A DNA stretch of 5,510 nucleotides from Gammaproteobacteria bacterium (GTDB lineage Bacteria > Pseudomonadota > Gammaproteobacteria > DSM-19610): positions 1 to 5,510 of the forward strand of contig JAUXDG010000200.1 in the NCBI GenBank assembly GCA_030618475.1. The letters are read 5' to 3'. The notes under the pieces are model-generated. The model was given only the letters and a program-made list of their open reading frames with translations. It was not told where the DNA came from and made no database searches. Positions 1-5,510 of the stretch are shown piece after piece. The position numbers and the translations under genes were made by a program. Numbering within the stretch: the first letter of the stretch is position 1; every line of letters begins with the position of its first letter.

Positions 1-48
1 CGTTCAGATGAGTCGCGCCGGGAGACCTGGGGCGAATGTCTGCGATTG

Positions 49-222
49 TTACCTGACCTTCACCACAATGCCACCGCCTGCATCGCAGTGACTTTCAGCT
101 TGCCCGGATATGTGACCATACAAGGTATCCGCATTGCCCGTGAGGACCGTCAACGTATTCAGTCCGAGTAACATCGTACCCAGCAACAGAATGAAGCGGA
201 GTCTTTTTCTGGATGCATCCAT
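49..222 (-). CDS. small putative exported protein, 57 aa, unknown function
   Basis: I do not recognise this gene. Read from the ATG at 222 it gives 57 residues: a basic N-terminus (MDASRKRLRF), a hydrophobic stretch at about residues 10-28 rich in Leu, and then a polar tail. This is the layout of a Sec signal peptide or a single N-terminal membrane anchor. A plausible cleavage point is after the GNA triplet near residue 33, leaving a mature peptide of only about 25 residues with one Cys and a Gly run (CDAGGG). The ATG at 222 is preferred over the in-frame ATG at 303 because a strong purine-rich ribosome site lies 5 nt upstream of it and because the signal-like segment starts there. A TATCAT -10-like hexamer lies at 283-288 on the same strand, with no good -35. 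It lies 538 bp from the CDGSH gene, so a shared operon is unlikely. Coding status rests on the ribosome site and signal-like N-terminus only; a chance ORF remains possible. Confidence 0.45.
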   Translation of the reverse strand: MDASRKRLRFILLLGTMLLGLNTLTVLTGNADTLYGHISGQAESHCDAGGGIVVKVR

Positions 223-227
223 AACAA

Positions 228-235
228 CCTCCCCC
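228..235 (-). promoter_or_regulatory. ribosome binding site of the 57-aa ORF
   Basis: The minus strand reads GGGGGAGG, with the GGAGG core ending 5 nt before the ATG at 222. It decides the start in favour of 222 over the upstream in-frame ATG at 303. On the same strand, 243-263 forms a stem (GTCTC/GAGAC, loop of 3, extended by GAC/GTC across one mismatch) just upstream, which could be a 5'-UTR hairpin. Confidence 0.5.
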
Positions 236-559
236 GGGGCCGGACAGTCTCGCTGAGACGGTCGCTGACAATGGACTGTGTGATGATAGGACTTGGGAGG
301 CAAGGACAGTGCCAGTTTGCCTAGCTAAGCGAAAACAACGGCTTATCGTGCATCAGAAGACCGGAAATAGACAACCGCCCGATCCGGGCCGTCAGGGTGT
401 TGCTACCCGGTGACATGCTCATGGGGAGGAGATTCGCAACTGGTTGATAAGCACCATAAATACCGTGTCGCTTCAGAGCGGCACAGACGGTGTCCGGAGA
501 AGATCAGCAGTGGGGACAAATTACAGTTCTGCGAACAATTCAGAATAGCCGCAGCTGGC

Positions 560-741
560 GTGCGCCGTGGCAAGGCGGTGTTTCTCAGTGAGTGCGAGTC
601 CCACCCGTCGACCGCTCCAGCCGGAAGTGATCGGATCGGTCATTGAGAAGTGGCTGATCGCGCTGGGAAAGCGCGGAAGAGGGGAACCATGATGAGCTGG
701 CGAAACATCTTGTCGGAGTCCAGCTGGTGCAAGTCCAGCCC
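560..741 (+). other. structured-RNA-like segment, possible group II intron domain I remnant
   Basis: Read on the plus strand, the segment starts with GTGCGCC at 560, which fits the 5' GUGYG end consensus of bacterial group II introns. It contains several stems: GTGAG/CCCAC around the loop TGCGAGT (588-604, one mismatch), GACCG/CGGTC (610-614 with 637-641), CGCGCT/AGCGCG with a 5-nt loop (659-675), and GCTGG/CCAGC around the loop TGCAAGT (723-739, perfect). Hairpins with GUGCAAGUCC-type loops are, from memory, common in domain I of group II introns. No reverse transcriptase, domain V or 3' end is present, so it would be a 5' fragment only, cut off before the CDGSH gene. Alternatives are another non-coding RNA, tRNA T-arm-like debris, or chance. 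Confidence 0.25.
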
Positions 742-760
742 GGTCAAAGCCGTAGCGGCG

Positions 761-1186
761 CTAAACGAAGAGGTCGGGTTCAAATTCACATCCTTTATGG
801 CTGATATCACAAAACGGTTTATTCCCCGATTTGCCACATCGACACAAGGCTGCTTCATTCCGGGTGGTGACAAAGTTACCGTCTGAACTCAATATCGTCA
901 TGGGACCCTGGACGAACAGGCCGGCATTTGGATGCACGGTAATCTGCAGTGGGCCGTACTCCTCAAGTGGCTCTGAAGTTATGCCGGTAAAGATACCGTC
1001 ACATTCAAACTCCTCGTCCCGATGGCTCCCGTCACAAAAAGGCTTGTTCCGGGATTCCCCGCAACGGCAGAGCGCAATTTCGGTGCCTTTCTGGAGTAAT
1101 TCACCGAAAGGGTTAATGACCTCGATTTGCCCAGTACACAGCAATGGACCATCAACCAGACCCTTGACCAGGTTTTTATCGCTCAT
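761..1186 (-). CDS. tandem CDGSH iron-sulfur domain protein (mitoNEET/CISD3-like)
   Basis: This 141-residue protein has two CDGSH-type [2Fe-2S] binding motifs of the form C-x-C-x2-S-x3-P-x-C-D-x-S-H. The first uses C40, C42, C51 and H55 (CRCGESRNKPFCDGSH); the second uses C115, C117, C126 and H130 and reads CDISH instead of CDGSH. The family binds a redox-active, acid-labile 2Fe-2S cluster through three Cys and one His and is linked to electron or cluster transfer. The two-motif layout resembles human CISD3 and its bacterial relatives. The halves look like an internal duplication: each has a GPL/GPM segment, a beta-rich stretch and then ALCRCG before the motif. There is no signal peptide or membrane segment, so a cytoplasmic location is inferred. 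The ATG at 1186 has an AGGAGG site 10 nt upstream. It is monocistronic here, lying in the same direction as the upstream tRNA but more than 560 bp from it. The cluster type is well supported; the physiological partner is unknown. Confidence 0.9.
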   Translation of the reverse strand: MSDKNLVKGLVDGPLLCTGQIEVINPFGELLQKGTEIALCRCGESRNKPFCDGSHRDEEFECDGIFTGITSEPLEEYGPLQITVHPNAGLFVQGPMTILSSDGNFVTTRNEAALCRCGKSGNKPFCDISHKGCEFEPDLFV

Positions 1187-1196
1187 TGTCTGTCAT

Positions 1197-1202
1197 CCTC
1201 CT
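1197..1202 (-). promoter_or_regulatory. ribosome binding site of the CDGSH gene
   Basis: A full AGGAGG on the minus strand lies 10 nt before the ATG at 1186. A second ATG directly abuts this site (1194-1196) but is out of frame and too close to be used, so the start at 1186 is preferred. A TATATT -10-like hexamer lies further upstream on the same strand near 1260-1270, without a clear -35. Confidence 0.7.
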
Positions 1203-1394
1203 CAAGTTCAAATCATTGCGCCTTGCAGATCTCCGCGATACCTGGCTACTGGAGAAACCGGAAATATACGTACACGCCACTTATCGCTATGGAAAAAAGC
1301 ATTAACGGAAACGCCACCAGCATAAAAGGCAGAAAGCGAATCGGTTGTTCGGAACGGCGAGAATAGGAAGCATAACCCGCCTATTTCCTGAGAA

Positions 1395-1413
1395 TCCAGC
1401 CGAAAGGGCTGGA
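1395..1413. repeat. stem-loop, 7-bp stem with GAAAG loop
   Basis: TCCAGCC (1395-1401) pairs with GGCTGGA (1407-1413) around the loop GAAAG. No T-run follows on either strand, so a simple intrinsic terminator is not supported. It lies about 200 bp upstream of the CDGSH start and has no assigned function. Confidence 0.5.
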
Positions 1414-1583
1414 ATGCTAATATAAGCGGATGGTGTGATTCTTAGAGCGACCTACAACACAGGCCTTTTCCTTTCACCTGGATTTGGGCCAATTTCGTGT
1501 CCCGGATGTGCAACGGCCAAGAATGTCCCCTACGAGCGGCGATGGAAGCCATTGAATCATAAGAGTGGCGCCCCAGCCGGGAC

Positions 1584-1598
1584 CGTCACCCGGTGACG
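1584..1598. repeat. 15-bp perfect palindrome with one central base
   Basis: CGTCACC and GGTGACG flank a single central C. A one-base loop cannot form a full hairpin, so the symmetry fits a dimeric protein site better than an RNA stem. There is no neighbouring promoter that I can define, so the operator role is only a possibility. Confidence 0.35.
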
Positions 1599-1623
1599 TC
1601 GGTTGAGGCGGCCCGATCGGTCA

Positions 1624-1649
1624 CCTGAGTCGCAATGCCTCGAGTCAGG
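1624..1649. repeat. 9-bp inverted repeat, one mismatch, 8-nt loop
   Basis: CCTGAGTCG (1624-1632) and CGAGTCAGG (1641-1649) pair in 8 of 9 positions. No T-run follows on either strand. It sits 26 bp from the 1584-1598 palindrome. No function is assigned. Confidence 0.4.
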
Positions 1650-1675
1650 CGGCCCTCAGAATTCTCCATCCATGC

Positions 1676-1718
1676 CCCCGCTATGGGGTACACCAAGGGA
1701 CTATGGATCCCTTGGTGT
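1676..1718 (-). terminator. tandem stem-loops downstream of the tRNA, possible 3' processing or termination signal
   Basis: On the tRNA strand, a perfect 11-bp stem (1708-1718 with 1690-1700, arms ACACCAAGGGA and TCCCTTGGTGT, 7-nt loop) begins 31 nt after the tRNA CCA. It is followed by a small CCCC/GGGG stem with a 5-nt loop (1676-1688). Position and stability suit a transcript end or processing barrier. No U-tract follows, so classical intrinsic termination is not shown, and Rho-dependent ending or RNase trimming are alternatives. The large stem closely resembles the anticodon arm of the neighbouring tRNA. Confidence 0.4.
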
Positions 1719-1749
1719 CGGCGCCATAACTATAAGATTTCTATGGAGA

Positions 1750-1826
<77 letters not shown>

Positions 1827-1838
1827 AAAACAGGCGAA

Positions 1839-1847
1839 ATTCTAACA
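1839..1847 (-). promoter_or_regulatory. extended -10 promoter of the tRNA gene
   Basis: The minus strand reads TGTTAGAAT: a TG extension one base ahead of TAGAAT (five of six to TATAAT), ending 12 nt before the first tRNA base. This puts the start about 5-6 nt upstream of the mature 5' end. No good -35 lies 16-18 bp upstream, which an extended -10 can tolerate. A GC-containing discriminator (TTCGCC) follows, as seen in stringently controlled stable-RNA promoters. It implies that the tRNA can be transcribed independently of rpoD. Confidence 0.5.
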
Positions 1848-1914
1848 GGTTTTCTAGCTGGCGCTACGCTAAAAAGTGCGCGGCCAACGATTCCATAGCA
1901 GGCTGCCAACCAGG

Positions 1915-1944
1915 CGGTGTGCCACGCCAGGCGGTGGCACACCG
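1915..1944 (-). terminator. perfect 11-bp stem-loop 8 nt after the rpoD stop
   Basis: CGGTGTGCCAC and GTGGCACACCG pair perfectly around an 8-nt loop, starting 8 nt beyond the rpoD stop codon. This position fits the 3' end of the rpoD message. No run of U follows (the minus strand continues CCTGGTTGGC), so it may act as an exonuclease barrier or with Rho rather than as an intrinsic terminator. A 10-bp direct repeat, CCAGGCGGTG at 1910-1919 and 1927-1936, overlaps one arm and the loop. Confidence 0.5.
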
Positions 1945-1952
1945 ATAAGGAT

Positions 1953-3773
1953 TTACTCGATTTCCAGAAAACTGCGCAGCTGTTCAGAACGGCTGGGGTG
2001 GCGCAGCTTGCGCAATGCCTTGGCTTCGATCTGACGGATGCGTTCACGGGTAACGTCGAACTGTTTGCCGACTTCCTCCAGCGTATGGTCTGTGTTCATG
2101 TCGATACCAAAACGCATGCGCAGAACTTTGGCTTCGCGCGGAGTCAGACCGGAAAGTACGCCTTGGGTCGCTTCCTTCAGACCTGCGCCTGAAGCGGAAT
2201 CCACCGGTGAATCAATACTGCCGTCTTCGATGAAATCGCCCAGGTGTGAATCTTCGTCATCACCAATCGGTGTTTCCATGGAGATGGGTTCTTTGGCGAT
2301 CTTAAGCACTTTGCGCACCTTGTCTTCCGGCATGTCCATACGTTCTGCCAGCTCTTCGGGCGTGGGTTCGCGGCCTATTTCCTGCAGCATCTGGCGCGAG
2401 ATACGATTGAGTTTGTTGATGGTCTCAATCATGTGCACCGGAATGCGGATGGTGCGAGCCTGATCTGCAATGGAACGTGTAATGGCCTGGCGAATCCACC
2501 AGGTCGCATAGGTCGAGAACTTGTAACCGCGGCGGTATTCAAACTTGTCGACCGCTTTCATCAGGCCAATATTGCCTTCCTGGATCAGGTCCAGGAACTG
2601 CAAACCACGGTTGGTATATTTCTTGGCGATCGAGATAACCAGGCGCAGGTTGGCTTCCACCATTTCCTTCTTGGCGCGCCGTGCCTTGGCCTCGCCAATG
2701 GACATGCGGCGATTGATGTCCTTGATGCCGCTGATGCTCAGGCTGGTCCTGGTCTGTATGTTAACCAGCTTGTTCTGGGCGCGCAGAATCTCTTCCTTGT
2801 GCTGCTCAAGCACCGGCGAGTACTTGTGGCCACCCTTGATCTGTTTCTCCAGCCATTTGAGGTCGGTTTCATTATCCGGGAAAGAGGTAATGAAGTCCTT
2901 GCGTGGCATAAGAGCCTTGTGCACGCAGATAGACATGATGACGCGTTCGTGGGAGCGGATACTCGAAACCGTTTGACGCAGATTGGTGGTGAGTGTTTCA
3001 ACCATGCGTGGCGCCAGCTTCAGGTGTGCCAAATGTTTGTCAACCTGATCGCGCAGTTTATCGATCCGTGACTGGTTCCTGTTTTTGCCGGTAAGCGCAG
3101 GCAGCCATTTATCGTACATGTTCCTGAGATCGGAAAAGAAAATGCGGGTTTCTTCCGGGTCAGGTCCGGTATCTACCGGTGTGTCATCCTCTTCTTTATC
3201 GCTGTTCGTAGCACTGGGGCCCTGGGTAGCCGGTGTCGGAATAGGGGCATCGACCGCATCCGGGTCGATAAAACTGGTGAACAGGTCAGAGAGCCGGCTT
3301 TCACCAGCTTCGAACTTTGCATATTCTTTCAGCAGCAGCTCAGCAGACGCAGGGAAACTAGCCAGTGCAGAATAAACCTGCGACAGCCCGTCTTCGATAC
3401 GTTTGGCGATTTCGATTTCGCCTTCCCGGGTCAGTAGTTCAACGGTACCCATTTCCCGCATGTACATGCGTACCGGGTCTGTGGTGCGGCCGAATTCACT
3501 GTCAACGGTTGCCAGAGCTGCGGCCGCTTCTTCCGCAGCGACTTCGTCTGTTGTACTTGCCGTGTCATTGGAAAGTATCAGCGTATCGGCGTCCGGTGCA
3601 GTTTCATGCACCTGTATACCCATGTCATTGATCATGCCGATAATGTCTTCGATCTGTTCCGGATCGACAATGTCATCCGGCAAGTGATCGTTGACTTCGG
3701 CATAGGTCAGGAAGCCCTGTTCCTTTCCTTTTGCGATCAACAGCTTGAGTTGCGATTGTTGGTCCTGGTTCAT
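1953..3773 (-). CDS. rpoD: RNA polymerase primary sigma factor RpoD (sigma-70)
   Basis: The 606-residue product directs core RNA polymerase to housekeeping promoters. Region 1.1 (about 5-75) matches the E. coli start closely, with LTYAEVNDHLPDDIVD. Region 1.2 (about 96-130) contains DPVRMYMREMG. A long non-conserved region (about 131-365) includes an acidic linker at 190-210. Region 2 (about 368-450) carries DLIQEGNIGLMKAVDKF and the melting and -10 elements: W425 and W426 correspond to E. coli W433/W434, and Q429 and T432 to Q437/T440. Region 3 spans about 451-530. Region 4 (about 538-606) has the -35 recognition helix VTRERIRQ, with R576, E577 and R580 matching E. coli R584, E585 and R588. 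Length is normal (613 in E. coli) and the frame is intact. The start at 3773 is fixed by N-terminal homology, although the Shine-Dalgarno is weak. It follows dnaG by 100 bp in the same direction, the usual macromolecular-synthesis operon order. Confidence 0.99.
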   Translation of the reverse strand: MNQDQQSQLKLLIAKGKEQGFLTYAEVNDHLPDDIVDPEQIEDIIGMINDMGIQVHETAPDADTLILSNDTASTTDEVAAEEAAAALATVDSEFGRTTDPVRMYMREMGTVELLTREGEIEIAKRIEDGLSQVYSALASFPASAELLLKEYAKFEAGESRLSDLFTSFIDPDAVDAPIPTPATQGPSATNSDKEEDDTPVDTGPDPEETRIFFSDLRNMYDKWLPALTGKNRNQSRIDKLRDQVDKHLAHLKLAPRMVETLTTNLRQTVSSIRSHERVIMSICVHKALMPRKDFITSFPDNETDLKWLEKQIKGGHKYSPVLEQHKEEILRAQNKLVNIQTRTSLSISGIKDINRRMSIGEAKARRAKKEMVEANLRLVISIAKKYTNRGLQFLDLIQEGNIGLMKAVDKFEYRRGYKFSTYATWWIRQAITRSIADQARTIRIPVHMIETINKLNRISRQMLQEIGREPTPEELAERMDMPEDKVRKVLKIAKEPISMETPIGDDEDSHLGDFIEDGSIDSPVDSASGAGLKEATQGVLSGLTPREAKVLRMRFGIDMNTDHTLEEVGKQFDVTRERIRQIEAKALRKLRHPSRSEQLRSFLEIE

Positions 3774-3775
3774 TA

Positions 3776-3778
3776 CCT
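3776..3778 (-). promoter_or_regulatory. weak ribosome binding site of rpoD
   Basis: Only AGG (in TCAGGTA) precedes the rpoD ATG, with 2 nt of spacing, which is both short and close. The homology-based start is secure, so translation initiation of rpoD may be naturally weak or depend on upstream leader structure. Confidence 0.5.
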
Positions 3779-3796
3779 GAACGTATCCCTATCCGG

Positions 3797-3812
3797 GCCA
3801 GTTTCAACTGGC
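3797..3812 (-). repeat. rpoD leader hairpin
   Basis: GCCAGT and ACTGGC pair around a 4-nt loop (TGAA on the transcript strand) in the presumed rpoD 5' UTR, 24 nt before the start codon. No U-tract follows. It may stabilise or mark a processing site between dnaG and rpoD, as an intergenic processing site is known in E. coli; that parallel is inference. Confidence 0.45.
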
Positions 3813-3822
3813 GAAAACGATC

Positions 3823-3852
3823 ATTGTAGCCCATACAGGCTATATTAGCCAA
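3823..3852 (-). promoter_or_regulatory. candidate sigma-70 promoter of rpoD
   Basis: On the minus strand, TTGGCT (3847-3852, four of six to TTGACA) and TACAAT (3823-3828, five of six to TATAAT) are separated by 18 bp. The start would fall near 3816, giving a leader of about 42 nt. It would let the housekeeping sigma factor drive its own gene in addition to read-through from dnaG. A GGCTA/TAGCC inverted repeat (3838-3850) overlaps the -35 and spacer. Confidence 0.55.
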
Positions 3853-3873
3853 TTCTGTTACTCTTGCCTGTAT
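3833..3873 (-). repeat. competing inverted repeats after the dnaG stop
   Basis: ATACAGGC directly follows the dnaG stop codon and pairs with GCCTGTAT 25 nt later (3866-3873 with 3833-3840). Inside, GGCTA (3846-3850) pairs with TAGCC (3838-3842) around a 3-nt loop. Both stems need the GCC at 3838-3840, so only one can form at a time. No U-tract follows either. Confidence 0.5.
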
Positions 3874-5510
3874 CTACCGGGTGCTCGGATGATGCAATAC
3901 AAGCAATTGTTTCAATTCGGTTTTCTCAGACTCTGCCAGTCCTGCTTGCTGTTCCTTGAAAAGCAGTTGTTCAGTACGCTGCCGGGTCCGTTGCTCCGTT
4001 AGACGCTGCAATGCACCGCAAAATTCCTCGGCAAAACCGTCTTCCGGCAATTCCAGTGGCAGTGTTGCCAGCTTGGCAAGGTGCTGCTGCTCGGGCCTGT
4101 CGCGCCAGTGCTCCAGAATGCCTCCTGTAGATAGATGCGGGTGCTGCGACAATATTTCAAGTAATTCCACCAGCAGCGCTATACCCGGCAACTCCAGGTC
4201 TTCAAATCCACCGGGGTGTTTCACCTGTTCGCAGAGTTCCGGTTGTTCCAATAACAGGCGGATTGCCACTCGCACGGGACTGCGGCTGGAATCATGTGGC
4301 CGCTGTCTGGAGGGAGGATCCGGTGGTGGTTCCTTGGCGCCGAAAATGCGCTTTTCCAGCTGTTGAGCGGCAAGGCCGCTGAGCTGCGCAAGCTGATCAA
4401 GCATCAGATCCCGGAACACGGAATCCGGCAGTTTCTGTAACAGCGGTCGCGCCAGTTCCACCAGGTGTGCGCGTCCATCCACGCTTCGTGTATCGACCTG
4501 CTGACTCAGTGATTCAAGGAAATACTGTGAAAGTGGAATCGAATCGACAGTTTTTTGCCGAAATGCCTGTGTTCCAATGCCGCGCACCAGGCTGTCAGGA
4601 TCTTCGCCCTCGGGCAAAAACAGGAAGCGCGCCTCGCGCCCGTCGCGAAGTACCGGCAAGGCGTTTTCCAGCGCACGCCAGGCGGCGCGGCGACCGGCGG
4701 CATCACCGTCAAAACAGAACACGACCTCTTTCACGGTGCGGTACAGTCGTTCCAGGTGTTCGGCGGTGGTCGCCGTGCCAAGCGTGGCGACCGCATGGGT
4801 CAAGCCGAATTGCGCCAGAGCGACCACGTCCATGTAACCTTCGACCACCAGCAGGCGTTGCAGTTTCTGGTTCGCCTTGCGCGCCTCGAACAGGCCGTAT
4901 AGTTCCCGGCCTTTGTGGAATAGCGGGCTCTCCGGACTGTTCATGTACTTGGGTGTGTCGTCGCCCAGCACGCGACCGCCAAATCCGATGGTACGTCCAC
5001 GCCGGTCACGAATCGGGAACATGATGCGGTCACGGAAACGGTCGTAGAGACGGCCGTCATCCTTTCGAATCAGCAGGCCCAGTTCAACCGCGGCTTTTTG
5101 CGTTGCGCTATCCGAACCCAGGTGGCGCAACAGCGAATCCCAGCCGGGCGGGGCATAGCCAAGACCGAAGGTGGCGGCTATGTCACCGCTCAGGCCGCGC
5201 TCTTTGAGATAGCCCACGGCATTGGCGGCCTGGGCATGTTCGCGCAGCTGGCTGCGGTAGAAACGGTCCGCCCGTTCCAGCAAGGCGTAGTGGTCGTTGC
5301 TGCGATGATCAGTGCGGTGGCCGGAGGCGGCTTCGTGCGGCACTTCCATGCCAACCGAGCGGGCCAGTTCCTCGATGGCATCGGGAAACTCAAGATGCTC
5401 GTAGTCCATCAGAAAACCGACGGCGCTGCCGTGTGCGCCGCAGCCGAAGCAATGGTAGAACTGCTTGGCGGGGCTGACGGTGAATGACGGCGTCTTCTCA
5501 TTATGGAACG
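3874..5510 (-). CDS. dnaG: DNA primase DnaG (5' end beyond the window)
   Basis: DnaG makes RNA primers for Okazaki fragments and is recruited by the DnaB helicase. The window holds 544 residues, and by collinearity with E. coli about 41 N-terminal residues are missing. The frame is open from the right edge, so the ATG at 5409 is internal. The zinc domain begins in the window with FHNEKTPSFTV; H2, C20 and C23 (in FYHCFGCGAHG) match E. coli H43, C61 and C64, while the C40 equivalent lies just outside. The RNA polymerase/Toprim core includes PKYMNSPESPLFHKGRELYG, the acidic VEGYMDV (E223), DGDAAGRRAA (D267, D269) and EGEDPDS (D303, D305), equivalents of E. coli E265, D309, D311, D345 and D347. 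A proline-rich linker at about 392-400 leads to the helicase-binding C-terminal domain. Estimated full length is about 585, as in E. coli (581). All visible catalytic residues are present. rpoD follows after 100 bp; rpsU, the usual upstream partner, would be outside the window. Confidence 0.98.
   Translation of the reverse strand, partial: FHNEKTPSFTVSPAKQFYHCFGCGAHGSAVGFLMDYEHLEFPDAIEELARSVGMEVPHEAASGHRTDHRSNDHYALLERADRFYRSQLREHAQAANAVGYLKERGLSGDIAATFGLGYAPPGWDSLLRHLGSDSATQKAAVELGLLIRKDDGRLYDRFRDRIMFPIRDRRGRTIGFGGRVLGDDTPKYMNSPESPLFHKGRELYGLFEARKANQKLQRLLVVEGYMDVVALAQFGLTHAVATLGTATTAEHLERLYRTVKEVVFCFDGDAAGRRAAWRALENALPVLRDGREARFLFLPEGEDPDSLVRGIGTQAFRQKTVDSIPLSQYFLESLSQQVDTRSVDGRAHLVELARPLLQKLPDSVFRDLMLDQLAQLSGLAAQQLEKRIFGAKEPPPDPPSRQRPHDSSRSPVRVAIRLLLEQPELCEQVKHPGGFEDLELPGIALLVELLEILSQHPHLSTGGILEHWRDRPEQQHLAKLATLPLELPEDGFAEEFCGALQRLTEQRTRQRTEQLLFKEQQAGLAESEKTELKQLLVLHHPSTR

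Larger units (their letters stand above)
223..760. other. non-coding stretch between the small exported ORF and the CDGSH gene
   Basis: No convincing gene was found on either strand. Reading frames open on the plus strand (410-646 and 650-886) have no ribosome site and no recognisable motif. The left part (223-300) holds the leader of the 57-aa ORF. The middle (300-555) shows nothing I can name. The right part (about 560-740) is rich in short stems and is listed separately. Confidence 0.5.
1203..1749. other. non-coding stretch between the CDGSH gene and the tRNA
   Basis: No gene can be supported in these ~550 bp. Two short open frames were examined: a plus-strand GTG frame (1435-1596, 53 aa, containing CPGC) and a minus-strand ATG frame (1442-1552, 36 aa). 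Neither has a ribosome site or a known motif. The stretch does hold a series of inverted repeats, listed individually: 1395-1413, 1584-1598, 1624-1649, 1676-1688 and 1690-1718. They become denser towards the tRNA. The part next to the CDGSH gene should contain its promoter. Confidence 0.6.

Noticed and set aside
1..48. Possible hairpin downstream of the 57-aa ORF (CGCC/GGCG near 17-35)
   Set aside because: Only a 4-bp stem with no T-run; not enough for a terminator call.
410..886. Two plus-strand open frames (410-646 and 650-886) as a broken gene
   Set aside because: No homology or ribosome site; the sequence is better described by its stems than by a protein.
831..1325. Plus-strand open frame of 164 codons opposite the CDGSH gene
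   Set aside because: It is antisense to both cysteine motifs of a clearly real protein and shows no motif of its own.
1442..1552. 36-codon minus-strand ATG frame
   Set aside because: Too short, with no ribosome site or motif.
1435..1596. 53-codon GTG frame containing CPGC, a possible zinc or iron-sulfur fragment
   Set aside because: There is no ribosome site, only one CxxC pair and no family resemblance, and it ends inside the palindrome at 1584-1598.
2433..3071. Long plus-strand open frame of 212 codons inside rpoD
   Set aside because: It is wholly antisense to conserved rpoD codons, has no ribosome site and no recognisable domain; a shadow of a constrained, GC-rich gene.
4467..5024. Plus-strand open frames opposite dnaG (also 3956-4366 and 5098-5487)
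   Set aside because: They mirror conserved DnaG codons, are Arg/Ser/Ala-rich as expected of shadow frames, and lack start signals.
5190..5409. ATG at 5409 as the dnaG start
   Set aside because: The frame stays open to the window edge and encodes the zinc-binding domain (FHNEKTPSF, HCFGCGAHG), so this ATG is internal.

Overview
The window carries the 3' part of the macromolecular-synthesis operon of a gammaproteobacterium: primase DnaG followed by the primary sigma factor RpoD, both on the minus strand, with a CAU-anticodon tRNA just beyond rpoD. RpoD is 606 residues long and closely resembles Escherichia coli sigma-70, including its long non-conserved region and the C-terminal HPSRSE element. 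DnaG is collinear with E. coli primase. A free-living, moderately GC-rich gammaproteobacterium outside the Enterobacterales is the best guess; the genus cannot be read from the sequence.

Layout, in minus-strand transcription order from the right edge. dnaG enters from the right edge without its first ~41 residues and ends at 3874. A 100-bp gap holds a candidate rpoD promoter, two mutually exclusive hairpins and a 5'-UTR hairpin. rpoD spans 3773 to 1953 and is followed by a perfect 11-bp stem-loop with no U-tract. A tRNA gene at 1826-1750, read here as tRNA-Ile2(CAU), has its own extended -10 promoter and encoded CCA. Beyond it lies another perfect 11-bp hairpin that imitates the tRNA's anticodon arm. 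About 500 bp of apparently non-coding DNA rich in inverted repeats follows. Next come a tandem CDGSH iron-sulfur protein (1186-761), a non-coding stretch with RNA-like hairpins that faintly recall a group II intron fragment (about 560-740), and a small putative exported peptide (222-49).

Functionally, dnaG (Okazaki-fragment priming) and rpoD (housekeeping transcription initiation) form the classic replication-transcription pair. The tRNA, if it is Ile2, reads AUA codons after lysidine modification. The CDGSH protein and the small exported peptide are accessory genes with no clear link to the operon. No mobile-element gene, CRISPR array or defence system is visible. The unusual material is in the non-coding structures around the tRNA and rpoD and in the 560-740 region.
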